The notes: generated from the sequence alone by a model not told the origin. A stretch of 64,000 bases of DNA from JAGWRA01 sp963711505 (GCA_963711505.1 CAVQEJ010000003.1:310001-374000), one strand, 5' to 3'. Shown: positions 28,639-39,699, counted from the stretch's first letter. Translations and numbers: made by a program.

Positions 28639-30304
28639 TCAGACGCGCCAGAGCAAGGCGCGGGCCATCGGCGTGCGAGGCCGGGCGGACCGGATTTCCG
28701 GCAACATCAGGCGTGCGGCTGCCTGAGCACTGACGGATTTGTGATGGAACCTGCGAAGTCTGCAACCGCCGGCGACGCCGGCGATCCCGCGGCGCGGCCG
28801 GACTACTGCGTGCCCGGGGGCGGCCCCGGCGCTGGCGCGTCTGGCGTCCTCCGTGCCGCCGGATGACGGGACTCCGGCGTCGAGCGACGCCTTGCGGTGC
28901 AGGCGCCAGGCGTTGGTCAGCAGGGCGATACTGAACCAGGTGCCGACGATGCTCAGCGGAATGACGATGAGGTGTGGCCAGATGAGGGCGGCGATGACCA
29001 GGCCGATCAACATGAGGCCGGCGGCGGTGAGCACCTTGGCCTCGGCCGGACCGAGCGGCCGCCGGCGGCCGGTCGCGGCGCCGATGGCGCTGCCGATGCC
29101 GATGGCGCCGGCGGTGGCCCGCCCGATGCGCCTGGGCTGCCGGCGGCGGCGCGCCGGGCGCGGCGCCGGCGCGATCGACTTCACGCGCTGGTGACGACTC
29201 AGCACCACCTCGGTCGACTCCCGCAGATCGTCGAGGTACATCTCTTCCATCTTCTCGGCGAATTCCCGGTTCTCGATCGCCACGTCCAGCTCCCAGTTGC
29301 CGAGCCAGCTCACCGGGTTCAGGTTCGTCGAGCCGACGCGTGCCCACCGGCCGTCGGCGACGGCCGTCTTCGCGTGCAGCATCGGGCCGTTCCACTCGAA
29401 CACGCGGATGCCGCCTTCGAGCAGCGCGCGATAGCCCGATCGCGACAGCGCGCGCAGGCCCGGAATGTCGGTGGCGCCCGGCACGAGCACGCGAACGTCG
29501 ACCCCGTCGGCGGCAGCCGAGCGGAGCGCCTGCACGTAGAGCGTGGTCGCGACGAAATAGGCGTCGGTGAGCCACAGCGTCTGGCGCGCCTCCTCGGCGA
29601 CCACCTGGTCGAGGCGGAAGAGGCCCGAGAGGTTCGGGAAGCTGGAGACCACGCGCACGGTGACGTCGCCGACCGGCGCGATGGCCGCCGCCTCGGGCAG
29701 CTCATCTGCCGGCAGGGGGAGGCCGGTCATGCCCCAGGTGCCGGCGAACGCCCGCTCGACGTCGGCGACCGCCGGCCCCTCGATCTCGGATGCCGGTATC
29801 GCGCCAGGGCGCGATGCCGCGCGCGGCATCGCCGACCCACGCGTCGCCCACGCAGAGGCCGGTGACGAACGCCACGCGGCCGTCGACGGCCAGCATCTTC
29901 CGGTGATCGCGACGCAGCCAGCCGAGCGGACTGTCGAAGAAGGGCGGGTTGAAGCAGCGCACCTCCACGCCCGCCTGACGGAGGTGCCGCCAGAAGCGCC
30001 CGCCGGTCACTCCCCGCGCGCCCCACCAGTCATAGAGCAGCGAGATGCGGATCCCCTCGCGCGCCCGTGCCGCCAGGGCCTCGGCGAACTGCCAGCCGGT
30101 CCGGTCGCTGTGGATGATGTAGCTCTCGAAGTGGATCCAGTGCTGCGCCGACGCGATGGCGTCGAGCCAGGCGGGGTAGTTCTCCTCGGCGTTCCGGAGC
30201 AGGCGGACCCTGTTCCCGCCGACCGGCCGCGAGCCGGTGGCGCGGGTGAAGGCCTGGTTCAGCAGCCGATCCGGATCGAAGTGCTCGTCGCTGCGGGCGT
30301 GCAT
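28639..30304 (-). CDS. Cardiolipin synthase / phospholipase D-family protein, one frame break
   Basis: Two PLD domains are visible: the first HKD-type motif in DHRKMLAVDG and the second in MLHAKTAVADGRW with GSTNLNP. An extra base near 29790 (in ATCCGAG) separates them; removing it gives a continuous reading (GIQIEGPAVADVERAF). The C-terminal ~150 residues add an Arg/Pro/Ala-rich stretch and two hydrophobic helices (LTAAGLMLIGLVIAALIW, LIVIPLSIVGTWFSIALL), then a long charged tail. The likely role is phosphatidyl transfer to make cardiolipin or a related membrane reaction. It lies 130 bp beyond the mreB stop on the same strand. Confidence 0.8.
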
Positions 30305-30434
30305 TCAGCCCGCAGCATACCGCGTTGGCCGGCCGGGTGCGACGACGAAGCCGTGACGGGGGGCGACGGACCGGAGGGCGGGAGCGAAAAAGAAGGGCGA
30401 CGGCCCGGGGGAGGGCCGTCGCCAAGGAGGGGGC

Positions 30435-31458
30435 CTATTCGAGGGAGACGCGTCGCAGCAGATTGAAGTCGTCGAGCATCCGGCCGGCGCCGAGCACGAC
30501 CGACGACAGCGGGTCGTCGGCGATCTGCACCGGCAGGCCGGTCTCCTGGCGCAGGCGCTCGTCCAGATTGCGGAGCAGGGCGCCGCCGCCGGTCAGCGTG
30601 ATGCCGCGGTCGTAGATGTCGGAGGAGAGCTCGGGCGGCACGCGCTCGAGCGCGTCGAGCACGGCCTGCACGATGCCGCGCAGCGGCTCGGACATCGCCT
30701 CGCGGACTTCCTCGTTGTTCATCGTCACCGTCTTCGGCCGTGCCTTCCGCGAGGTGACGGCCCTTGACCTGGATGGTGGTCGGTTCGTCGAGCGGGAAGG
30801 CGGAGCCGATCTCGATCTTGATCTGCTCGGCCGTGCGCTCGCCGATGAGCAGGTTGTGCGTCTTCCGCGCGTGCTGGATGAGGGCGTCGTCCAGCGCGTT
30901 GCCGGCGATCTTCACCGAGCGGCTGTAGACGATGCCCGCGAGCGAGATGACGGCGATGTCCGTCGTGCCGCCGCCGATGTCGACCACCATGTTGCCGGCC
31001 GCTTCCGTGATCGGCATGCCGGCGCCGATGGCCGCGGCCATCGCTTCTTCGACCAGGTGCACTTCACTGGCCTTCGCGCGGTAGGCGCTGTCCTTGACGG
31101 CCCGCCGCTCGACCTGCGTGATGGCCGACGGCACGCCGATGACGACGCGCGGCCGCAGCCAGCCGCCGTGCCGCTGTGCCTTGCGCATGAAGTGCGTCAG
31201 CATCTTCTCCGCCGCGTCGAAGTCGGCGATGACGCCGTCGCGCATCGGCTTGATCGCCGTGATGTTGCCGGGCGTCCGCCCGAGCATTTCCTTCGCCTCG
31301 GTGCCGACCGCCTCGATCTTGCCGTTGATGGCGTTCAACGCGAGAATCGACGGTTCGTTCAGCACGATCCCCTTGCCACAGGCGTACACGCACGTATTCG
31401 CCGTGCCCAGATCGATGGCCAGGTCGTCCGAGAAGTGAGAGAGCATAGTCATGAACAC
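30435..31458 (-). CDS. mreB: Rod-shape actin-like protein MreB, one frame break
   Basis: The product is about 340 aa. Actin-fold signatures are phosphate 1 (DLAIDLGTANT), connect 1, phosphate 2 (VVDIGGGTTDIAVIS) and the adenosine motif (ITLTGGGALLRNLDERL). A single extra G near 30742 splits the frame; correction gives the continuous family sequence (EGTAKTVTMNNEEVREA). It directs peptidoglycan synthesis along the cell side wall from the cytoplasmic membrane face. No mreC, mreD, pbp2 or rodA gene follows; a PLD-family gene does. Three in-frame Met codons within the first five residues leave the exact start open. Confidence 0.88.
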
Positions 31459-31989
31459 GGCGGCCGCCTTCTAATGGATGGGCACGAGGCCCGGCCGGTC
31501 AGCCGGGCGGCCCTGGTACCGCCACCGGCTTGCGAGACCGGAAACGCAGGGACACATGGCAAGCCGCATGCCGCACCAGGTCCCCCAGGCCGGGTCGGCC
31601 GCAGCAACTGTGCAATTTCCTGAAAATGGCCTGAATCCGGTGAAATCAAGCCGGGAGCGGCGCTCGGACCTCCGGTCGGCCCGGTCCAGACGCCTCCCGG
31701 CAGGAGCCGGGGTGTCAAACGGCCGGCTGCCCGGTCGCTATACCGTCAGTCTTTTGACTCCGGCAGGCGGCCGTCGTTCGTGGCAAAGTGCGCTGGGGCG
31801 CGGCCGTTCGGGTCGCCGGCGGCCGGCGGTGGCGGCGGGGCGGGGCGGTTCCGGCGGGCTGCCGCTCTGTGTGAGCCGTGCCGGCGAACGCCGGCCGCCG
31901 TCGCTTGGCGTGGACCGGCCGCTGTGCCAGACTGTCGGGCCACGAGAGGGCGCGGAGTCTTCGGCAGGCGTGGTCAGGAGGAGGATGCG
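31459..31989. other. Divergent intergenic region, 531 bp, no supported gene
   Basis: It lies between divergent mreB and the M42 peptidase gene. It holds GC-rich inverted pieces (GCCCGG near 31491 with CCGGGC near 31502) and a small AGTC-tttt-GACT palindrome at about 31747-31758 beside tatacc. Open frames here have no recognisable content. It probably contains promoters for both genes, but no clear -35/-10 pair could be assigned. Confidence 0.5.
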
Positions 31990-33174
31990 ATGAGGAAGAC
32001 GAGAGCGGGCCGGCGGATCTGGCGGCTGACCGCGGCGGCCGCGGTGATGGCGGCGCTGGCCGCGGTGCCGGTGGTGCCGCTGCGGGCGCAGAACGAGGAT
32101 CGCGTCGTGCGGCTGCTGCGCGAACTGACCGACGCCATCGCGCCGTCGGGCTTCGAAGGGCCGGTGCGCGACATCCTGCGGCGCGAGTGGCAGGGACTGC
32201 TGGCCGACGTGCACACCGACGGCATCGGCAACCTGTACGGCACGCTGCCGGGCCCGGCGGGCTCGCCGCGCGTGCTCGTCATGGCGCACATGGACGAAGT
32301 GGGCTTCCTGGTGCGCTATATCGATCCGAACGGCTACATCTTCTTCAACAACGTCGGCGGCTACATCGACCAGAGCGTGCTGACGCAGCGGATGACGATC
32401 CTGACGCCGAAGGGGCCCGTGACCGGCTACACCGGCTTCAAGTCGGGCCACATCGTCTCGGCCGAGGAGCGGAGCCACCTGGTCCACCTGCAGGACATGT
32501 TCATCGACATCGGCGTGAAGAGCCGCGCCGAAGCCGAGGCGCTCGGCATCCGGCCGGGCCTGCCGATCACCTATGGCACGCGCTTCACGGTGCTGAACGG
32601 GACGGACCGGTACCTGGCCAAGGCCTTCGACGATCGGGTCGGCCTGGTCGTGGCCACCGAGGCGCTGCGCGCGCTGAAGTCGCTGCCGCATCCGAACACG
32701 GTCGAGATGGCGGCCACGGTGCAGGAGGAGAACGGGCTGCGCGGCGCGGCGGTCGTGAACGCGACGGCGCATCCCGACATCGTCATCAACCTGGAGATCG
32801 GCATCGCGGGCGACTTCCCGCTGCTGACCTCGCCGAAGCTGTCGCAGGAGGCGCTCGGCCAGGGGCCGGGGCTCTTCGTCTTCGACGCCAGCATGCTGCC
32901 GAACAACAACTACGTGAACTGGATCGTGCAGCTGGCGCAGGCGCACGGCATCCCGTTCCAGTTCGAATCGGTCGGCGGCTACGGCGAGGACGGCGCGCAG
33001 CTGCAGAAGTCGGGCACCGGCATTCCGGCGGTGAACATCGGCATCCCGACCCGCTACGGGCACAGCCAGTCGGGCGTGATCGATCGCCGCGACGTCGACA
33101 ACACCGTCAAGCTGGTCGTCCAGATGATCCAGGGGCTGTCGGCGGAGCAGATCAAGGCGATCACGACGTTCTGA
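31990..33174 (+). CDS. Secreted M42-family metallopeptidase
   Basis: The product is 394 aa with a signal peptide (residues 1-~34, cleavage after RAQ). M42/glutamyl-aminopeptidase motifs are in order: AHMDEVGF (zinc His and catalytic Asp), KAFDDRVG (bridging Asp), QEENGLRGA (catalytic and zinc Glu), EIGIAGD and RYGHSQSG (zinc His). It is a di-zinc aminopeptidase that trims peptides. The signal peptide is unusual for this family, which is mostly cytoplasmic, and places it in the periplasm with the other secreted peptidases here. The ATG at 31990 follows caggaggag. Confidence 0.9.
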   Translation: MRKTRAGRRIWRLTAAAAVMAALAAVPVVPLRAQNEDRVVRLLRELTDAIAPSGFEGPVRDILRREWQGLLADVHTDGIGNLYGTLPGPAGSPRVLVMAHMDEVGFLVRYIDPNGYIFFNNVGGYIDQSVLTQRMTILTPKGPVTGYTGFKSGHIVSAEERSHLVHLQDMFIDIGVKSRAEAEALGIRPGLPITYGTRFTVLNGTDRYLAKAFDDRVGLVVATEALRALKSLPHPNTVEMAATVQEENGLRGAAVVNATAHPDIVINLEIGIAGDFPLLTSPKLSQEALGQGPGLFVFDASMLPNNNYVNWIVQLAQAHGIPFQFESVGGYGEDGAQLQKSGTGIPAVNIGIPTRYGHSQSGVIDRRDVDNTVKLVVQMIQGLSAEQIKAITTF

Positions 33175-33180
33175 GGTCGA

Positions 33181-33270
33181 CGACGAGGCCATGCGCAATG
33201 GGTACGACGGCCAGCCGGTTGTCGGCCCCTGCGCCATACCCATTGCCCGTTGCGCATTGCCCGTTGCCTC
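33181..33270. repeat. Heptad array forming a long imperfect inverted repeat
   Basis: The right arm has units tacccat, tgcccgt, tgcgcat, tgcccgt, then tgcctcgtc (33237-33270). The left arm gacgaggccatgcgcaatgggta (about 33182-33204) is its inverse without two of the heptads. It lies between the M42 peptidase and the next gene. Confidence 0.7.
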
Positions 33271-33309
33271 GTCCGTGGTCGCTTCGTTTTGCGCTACACT
33301 TGATGCCCG

Positions 33310-33819
33310 ATGTCGACTTCGATTGATCCCGCCCGGCTGCGGCCCAGCCGGATCTGGCGGCGGCTGACCGACGAGCGCCGGCGCACGGCCGCGCAGGCGT
33401 TCTGGACCGACCCCGAGGCGCGCGACGAACAGGCGCAGGCGGTCACGGCCATCGCCCAGCAGAAGAAGTTCCGGCCGAAGAGCGTGGCGTCGCTGCCGAT
33501 GGAGCGGAAGGTGCAGTTCCTGGCGTCGCTGCCGAGCCTGTCGGAACCGCTGGCCGCCCGCGCGCTGGTCGCCTATCACCTGCAGGCGCAGCGGCCGATG
33601 ATGTCGGCCTTCCTCGATGCGCTCGGCATCCACCACGAGGATGGTGCCATCGCTGACGAGGAGGTGACGGCGCCCGATGCGCAGGCGCTCGGCAAGGCTG
33701 CGACGCAGCTGGCCGCGGACTTTCCCCGCGAAGACGTCGCCGTGTACCTGTCGACGCTGGTCTGTCAGGATCCGATGGTGTGGGCCGGCTTGATCGACTG
33801 TCCGGAGATCGACGGCTGA
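33310..33819 (+). CDS. Conserved-looking hypothetical protein
   Basis: The product is 169 aa, soluble, predicted all-helical, with no signal peptide or known motif. It starts with basic residues (RLRPSRIWRRLTDERRRTAAQAFW), has a central Pro-rich segment (KFRPKSVASLPMERK) and a C-terminal helix with one Cys. Codon use matches its neighbours and the frame is intact. A tacact box sits 10 bases before the ATG, so the transcript may have almost no leader. It converges on the histidine kinase with a 4-base gap. Function unknown. Confidence 0.7.
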   Translation: MSTSIDPARLRPSRIWRRLTDERRRTAAQAFWTDPEARDEQAQAVTAIAQQKKFRPKSVASLPMERKVQFLASLPSLSEPLAARALVAYHLQAQRPMMSAFLDALGIHHEDGAIADEEVTAPDAQALGKAATQLAADFPREDVAVYLSTLVCQDPMVWAGLIDCPEIDG

Positions 33820-33823
33820 GGCG

Positions 33824-35706
33824 CTACGCGGTGGGCGCCGGCTCCGCGACCGGCAGCAGCACCTCGAACGTCGTCCCGCGATCCGCAGCGCTGACCAGGG
33901 AGATCGCCCCGCCGCAGTCCCGCACGATGCTGTAGACGATCGACAGCCCGAGGCCCGTGCCGGTCTCGGGCGTCTTCGTCGTGAAGAACGGCTCGAAGAT
34001 CTGCGCCTGCATCTCGCGAGGAATGCCGGTGCCGGTGTCCTTGACGGCCAGGCGCGCGTAGGGGCCCGGGGGCAGCCCCGCCCGCCCGGCCGCGGGCGGC
34101 TCGAGGTCGTGCCGGCCGACCGCGATCGTCAGCGTGCCGCCCTCGGGCATCGCATCCCGCGCGTTCACCGCCAGGTTCATCACGACCTGCTCGATCTGCG
34201 TCGGCTCGGCGCGCACGTACGCCGGCTCCTCCTCGGCCGTCAGTTGCAGCGTGATCCGGCTGCCGGCGAGCCGCCGCAGGGTGGGCTGCATGTCGCGCAC
34301 GGCGGCGGCGAGATCGAACACGCGCCGGGGCAGCGGCTGCTGCCGGCTGAACGCCAGCAGCTGCCGGGTGAGGGCGGCGCCCCGCTCGGCGGCGTTCGCG
34401 ATCTCCTCCGCATCCTGGCGCGACGGGTCGTCGGCCGGCAGGCGGGCGACCAGCAGGTCGCTCGAATCCCTCGATGGCCGCGAGAATGTTGTTGAAGTCG
34501 TGCGCGATGCCGCGCGCCAGCCGGCCGATGGCCTCCATCTTCTGCGCCCGCCGCAACTGTTCCTCGAGCGCCCGGCGCTCGGTGACGTCCTCGACGATCC
34601 CTTCGAAGTACGGGGCGGCCTCGCCGGTCTGCACCACGCGGACGCTGAGGCGCACCCGGATCGGCGTGCCGTCCTGGCGCCGCCAGTCGACCTCCTCGCC
34701 GGTCGTCGTCTCGTCGCCCGCGTGCAGCGACATCAGCCGGTCGCGCTCGCCGGGGTCGCGATAGATGTCCTGCCCCAGGTTCTGTGACAGCAGCTCGTCG
34801 GTCGACGCGTAGCCGAGCATCGTCGCCAGCGCCGGGTTCACGTCGAGCAGCCGGCCGTCGACCGTCGACCGGTAGATGCCGTACGCCGCCCCCTGGATGA
34901 GTGACCGGTACTGGGCCTCCGACTGCCGCAGCGCTTCCTCCGCCTGCTTCTGCTTCGTGATGTCGCGGGCGATGGCCTGCACGCCGACGATCGCCTCGTG
35001 CTCGATGACGAGCTGCACGTTCTGGCCGAGCCAGATTTCCGTGCCGTCTCTGGCGACCGCCGGGAACTCGAAGTAGGTGTTCGGAATCCGCCGCACCAGC
35101 TGATCGGCGTAGAACGCGCCCATGCGGTCGCGGTAGTCGGGCCGGATCAGCTTCAGGAAGTGCTTGCCGCGCAGCTCGGACTCTTCGGTACTCGAGCAGC
35201 GTCGCGCCCCGCCGGCTGAAGAAGGTGAAGCAGCCGTTGGCGTCGGTGTTGTAGATGATGTCGCTGGCGTGATCGACGAGGTAGCGGTAGCGCAGTTCGA
35301 TGTCGCGGAGCGCCTCCTCGGCGCGCCGCCGCTCGGTGACGTCGTGATAGTTGACGATGATGCCCCGGACGATGGGATCGGCCAGGCGGTTCACGCCGAG
35401 CCATTCCACCATGCGCCACGAACCGTCCTTGTGGCGCATCCGGAACTCCGCCCGCACGGGCACGCCCGGGCTCGCGACCGAGTCAGCGAACCGCTGCCGG
35501 AACATCTCGCGATCGTCTTCGTGGATCAGCTCGAGGCCCGGGCGACCCTCCCGGTCGGCCGGCGTCCAACCGAGCACCTGCGTCAGCGACTCCCCGACGT
35601 ACAGGACGCTCCCGTCCTCGGCGAGCAGCGCGATCGCGTCGAAGCTGTACTCGACCAGCGCGTGGAACAACGCCGCGCTCGGCCGGGGTCTGCGGGATTC
35701 CGACAT
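33824..35706 (-). CDS. Multi-PAS hybrid-type sensor histidine kinase, two frame breaks
   Basis: The product is about 627 aa after correction. Three or four PAS/PAC units are visible (SFDAIALLAEDGSVLYV; ASDIIYNTDANGCFTFF; GAAYGIYRSTVDGRLLDVNPALATMLGY). Then come the HisKA-type helix with AHDFNNILAAIEGF and the HATPase domain with N box NLAVNARDAMPEGG, G1 DTGTGIP and G2 GTGLGLSIV. Extra bases at GGTACT 35187-35192 and near 34465 split it. No transmembrane segment is seen, so it is probably a cytoplasmic sensor. No receiver domain is attached and no response regulator is adjacent. Start at ATG 35706 (MSESRRPRP). Confidence 0.85.
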
Positions 35707-35759
35707 CGGACGCTCTTGGACGCGGTGAGCCCGGCGCACGCAGGCCGGCCGGGCGGGTG

Positions 35760-36224
35760 TTACGACGCGCGACGGAACGTCGGCTCGATCGCCAGAGCCG
35801 TCAGCACCGAGTTCGCGATGAAACACTGGTCGTGCGCCTGCTCGACGAGCGTCCGCGCGACCGCCTCATCCGCGTCCGGCGCGAGCGCGATCAACGGCCG
35901 CAGCGTCGCGCGGGCCAGGCGGAGCCGGCCGTCGACCAGGCCGAGACGGCCCTCGGCCTCGTCGGTGTAGCCCGTCACCGTTACGCCGGCCCGGGCCGCC
36001 AGATAGAGGTACGTCAGGGCCTGGCAGGCCGAGAGCGACGCGACCAGGAGCTGCTCGGGGTTCGCACGCGACGGATCGCCGCGATAGCCAGGCGCCGCCG
36101 ACATCGCCAGGGTCGGTCCCCCCTCGAACGCGACGCCCAGATTCCGGCTGAACGCGGCAGCGTCGGTCGTGGGTCCGTCGGCTGCTCCGGACCAGGCCAG
36201 TCGACAGCGGAAGATGTCAGCCAT
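35760..36224 (-). CDS. OsmC/Ohr-family thiol peroxidase
   Basis: The product is 154 aa from the ATG at 36224 (MADIFRC). The family core NPEQLLVASLSACQALTYL carries the peroxidatic Cys, and AHDQCFIANSV carries the resolving Cys. An upstream Arg for the active site is likely in the N-terminal strands. It reduces organic or fatty-acid hydroperoxides in the cytoplasm, using lipoylated or small thiols. It stands alone; the divergent neighbour side holds only 59 bp to the transporter stop. Confidence 0.9.
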   Translation of the reverse strand: MADIFRCRLAWSGAADGPTTDAAAFSRNLGVAFEGGPTLAMSAAPGYRGDPSRANPEQLLVASLSACQALTYLYLAARAGVTVTGYTDEAEGRLGLVDGRLRLARATLRPLIALAPDADEAVARTLVEQAHDQCFIANSVLTALAIEPTFRRAS

Positions 36225-36283
36225 GGATGAAGGCGCTCCTTCCCTATTGTGTCCCATTCAGGCCCTGCGGAGGAGCGCGATTC

Positions 36284-37747
36284 CTACATCGGATACGAAA
36301 GTGTCAGTCCGAGTCCGCCGACGAGGAGGAGGACGAGCGGCAGGAGCACCATGAAGACGACGAATGTGTAACCCATGACATCTCGTGCGCCGAGGCCGAA
36401 GAGGCCGAGAATCGGCAGCATCCAGAACGGCTGCACGAGATTCGCGAGCGCCTCGCCCAGGTCGTAGGCGCTGACGACCCAGCCCAGATGCGCGTGCAGG
36501 GTATGCGCGGCCTGCATGACGTACGGCGCCTCGATGACCCACTTCGAGCCGCCCGAGGGCACGAAGACGCCGAGCACGGCGGAGTAGAGGGCGACGAGCG
36601 GGGGATAGGTGGCGGCGGAGGAGAGGCTGACGAACGCGCCGGCGAGGTGCTCGTTCAGGTGCGTGGCGGTGATGACGCCGGCGATGCCGGCGTAGAACGG
36701 GAACTGGAGGATGACGCCCCAGACGGCCGGCGTGGCGTTGCGGACGGCTCGCATGAGGCGGGCCGGTGTGCCGTGCAGCAGGAAGCCGGCGAGCAGGAAC
36801 GCGAGGTTGATGATGTTCAGATTGATCGCGTTGAGGCCGTCGCGCGCCTCGGCGAAGTACCGCACCAGGTAGGCGCCGCCGAGCAGCACGGTGAGGATCA
36901 TCAGGATCGGCGAGTGCTCGAGCCACGCCCCGGGCGTCGTCGCCCGCTCGTCACCGGCCTCTTCGTCGCTCTCGCCGAGGGCGATGCCGAGATCGGCGGC
37001 AGTGCGCGCGCGTCCCGCCGGCGGGGTGGCGAGCCACATGACGAGCGTGACCACCACGAGCTCGATCCCGACGCAGAGGAAGCTCTGCCAGAGGAAGATC
37101 GTGTGGCTGAAGGGGATCAGGCCGCCGGGCACGGCGCCGCCGTGCGCCACGATGGCGCGGATGTCGGGCGGCAGCGCGCCGGCCGTCGCCATCTGCAGCG
37201 CCGCCGATCCGCTGAGCCCCTGCGCCCAGACGCTGCCGAGACCGAGGAAGCTGGCGGCTGCCAGGGCGCGGTAGTCGACGCCGTCGAGCCGGCGGGCGAT
37301 CTCTCGGGCGAGCACGGCGCTGAAGATCAGGCTGAAGCCCCAGTTCAGCCACGAGCTGAGCAGGGCGAACACCGTCACCAGCGCGACGGCCGCGCGCGGC
37401 TCGGTGGGCCAGGCGGCGAGGCGGCGGATCAGCCGGTGCACGGGGCGCGCCGTGGCGAGCACGTACCCGGTGATGATGACGAGCGCCATCTGCAGCGTGA
37501 AGGGGATGAGATCCCAGAAGCCGCGGCCCCAGGCGTCGACGACGGCGCCGATCGGCGATCGGGTGACCACCAGCGCCGCCACGAAGACGAGCACCGTCGC
37601 GAGCAGCGCGAAGATGAAGGCATCGGGAATCCACCGCTCGGTCCACGCCGTCGTGGCGAGGGCGAGCCGGGCGACGGGGCCGGGGGCGGGCGAGGGACCT
37701 GTCCCGTGCGGGGTGCGGCGTGCAGGGGGCGGCGCGCTGGGTGCCAT
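36284..37747 (-). CDS. atoE: Short-chain fatty acid transporter, AtoE family
   Basis: The product is 487 aa with about 12 transmembrane helices. Family features are WIPDAFIFALLATVLVF, a GRGFWDLIPFTLQMALVIITGY segment and NWGFSLIFSAVLAREIARR. The C-terminal GGSKWVIEAPYVMQAA and PFWMLPILGLFGL are also typical. It likely imports acetoacetate, butyrate or similar short-chain acids across the inner membrane. The ATG at 37747 is chosen because it lies just before the Pro-rich N-terminus; it starts 4 bp after the stop of the upstream S9 peptidase gene, suggesting co-transcription. Confidence 0.85.
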   Translation of the reverse strand: MAPSAPPPARRTPHGTGPSPAPGPVARLALATTAWTERWIPDAFIFALLATVLVFVAALVVTRSPIGAVVDAWGRGFWDLIPFTLQMALVIITGYVLATARPVHRLIRRLAAWPTEPRAAVALVTVFALLSSWLNWGFSLIFSAVLAREIARRLDGVDYRALAAASFLGLGSVWAQGLSGSAALQMATAGALPPDIRAIVAHGGAVPGGLIPFSHTIFLWQSFLCVGIELVVVTLVMWLATPPAGRARTAADLGIALGESDEEAGDERATTPGAWLEHSPILMILTVLLGGAYLVRYFAEARDGLNAINLNIINLAFLLAGFLLHGTPARLMRAVRNATPAVWGVILQFPFYAGIAGVITATHLNEHLAGAFVSLSSAATYPPLVALYSAVLGVFVPSGGSKWVIEAPYVMQAAHTLHAHLGWVVSAYDLGEALANLVQPFWMLPILGLFGLGARDVMGYTFVVFMVLLPLVLLLVGGLGLTLSYPM

Positions 37748-37751
37748 CCAG

Positions 37752-39681
37752 TCACTCAGCGGTCTTCGCCGGCACCCCCAGGTACTTCTCATACCACCCG
37801 ACGATCCGGTACAGCCGGTCGAGCAGGTGGGCCTGTTCGCGCAGGCCGTGGCCTTCGCGCGGGTAGAGCACCATCTCGGCGTCGACGCCGTACCACTTCA
37901 GGCCGCGGTACAGCTCCTGGCTCTGGCCGATCGGGTCGGTGATGTCGGCCTCGCCCTGCAGGATGAGCGTCGGCGTCTTCGCGTGCGACAGGAACAGCAC
38001 CGGCGAGTGCTGCATGAAGCCGTCGGGCTTCTCGTACGGCGTGCTCCAGAACCAGTGGTCGTACGACGGACCGAACTCGGTGCCGAACTCGCTCATCAGG
38101 TTCGCCATGCCCGCGCCGCTGACCGCCGCCTTGAACCGCGTGGTCTGTGTGATGGCCCACTCCGCCATGTAGCCGCCGTACGACCAGCCGCCGATGCCGA
38201 GCCGGGCGGGATCGGCGACGCCGCGCTGCACCATCGCGTCGACGCCCGCCATCACGTCCTTGTAGTCGGCGCCGCCCCAGTCGGCCCGGTTCGACTCCAC
38301 GAAGCGTTCGCCGTAGCCGGTCGACCCGCGGATGTTGGGATAGAGCACCGCGTAGCCGCGCGCCGCGAGCAGCTGGCCCCACGACTCGAAGCGGTCGGAC
38401 CAGCGGCCGGTCGGCCCGCCGTGCACGAGGACCACGAGCGGCGTCGGCCCCGTGGCGCCCGCCGGGCGGAGTAGCGCCGCTTCGATGTCGGTGCCGTCGA
38501 AGCTCTTGTAGTGCAGCATCTCGGGCTTGACGAGCGGGATGTGCGCCCACTCGGCGTTGAGCGTGGTCACGGCCTTCGCCGGTCCGTCCGGCGGCGCAAT
38601 CCAGACCTCCGGCGCGTCGGTCGTCGTCTCGCCGGTCACGACCAGTGTCCGCGACGGGAGCATGGCCGCGTCGGACGGCTCGACCGGCAGCGCCGGCAGC
38701 GGTGTGGCCGTGCCGTCGAGGGCGATCCGCTCGCACCGGCTGCCGAAGCCGCTCTGCACGACGCCGAGCAGCGCGTCGTTCCCCAGCCACGACACGCTGC
38801 GCACGGGACGGTCGAGACTCGCGGCCGTCAGGTTGCGCGCGCCGCCCCCGTCACCACCGAGCGGCAGCACGTAGAGGTCGTGCGGCTCGGGGCCGTCGAC
38901 CCGCGCGCCGGCATAGACGAGCCACGTGCCGTCGGGCGACACCTTCAGGCCGCCGAACGGCCCCTTCGGCGCCGCCAGCTCGTGTGTCGTGCCGTCGGTC
39001 GCGTCGATGGCGTAGATGCGGCTGGTGTCCTTGTCGGACGCCGGGTGATCGGTGGCCGAGACGATCAGGCGATCGCCCTGCGGCATCCACTGCAGCTCCG
39101 AGATGCCCCAGCCGGCCGGCGAGACGAGCCGGGGCTCGCCCGAGGTCGCGCTCACGATCCACAGCCGGTCGGGACGATCGTCCCGATCGACCACGTGCGC
39201 ATCGTCGTCCTTGCCGCCGGGCGGCGTCGAGATCCGGCTTCGGCTCGGGACGCAGGAAGGCGATCGTCCGGCCGTCGGGCGACCAGGCGAACGCGCTCAC
39301 GGCATCCTCGCCGCGCGTGAGGGGCCGGGCTTCGCCGCCCGCCATCGGCAGCAGGTAGATCTGCGCGGCGCCGTCGCGATTCGAGAGGAACGCCAGCGTG
39401 TGGCCGTCGGGCGACCAGCGCGGCGCGCGATTCAGCTTCGTCGAGTGCGTGAGCGCCCAGGCGCGTCCCGAGGGGACGTCGAACAGCCAGAGGTTCTCGG
39501 CGTGTCCCTTGCCCTCGGGCGGCTCGGTCACGCTGAAGGCGACCTGTCGGCCGTCGGGCGAGACATTGAGATCGGACGGCTGGCGGCGATCCAGCGTCTG
39601 TTCCGGCGTGAGCGGCGCGGCGGTGAGCGGCACGCTGACCGTCACGGCGGCCAGGGCACACAGCAGAATCAGTCGACGCAT
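37752..39681 (-). CDS. Secreted S9C-type acylaminoacyl/dipeptidyl peptidase, one frame break
   Basis: The product is about 642 aa after correction of an extra C near 39222. A signal peptide (residues 1-~22, cleavage after TAA) precedes a propeller with VSPDGRQVAF, WSPDGHTLAF and SPDGTWLVY repeats. The C-terminal hydrolase has Ser in GGWSYGGYMAEW, Asp in GEADITDP and His in REGHGLR. It degrades oligopeptides in the periplasm. It precedes atoE by 4 bp in the same direction. It differs in domain length from the S9 peptidase at 16608 (642 versus 820 aa), so it is a separate subfamily and not a recent duplicate. Confidence 0.85.
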
Positions 39682-39699
39682 GGGGCGCTACGGTAACAC

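Noticed and set aside
28639..31458. Insertion sequence or prophage remnant near the cardiolipin-synthase-like gene
   Set aside because: Frame break and Arg-rich tail drew attention, but there are no terminal inverted repeats, transposase or integrase motifs.
31478..31993. 171-aa plus-strand open frame upstream of the M42 peptidase
   Set aside because: Low-complexity Arg/Gly-rich sequence, no motif, and it runs into the well-supported start of the peptidase in another frame.
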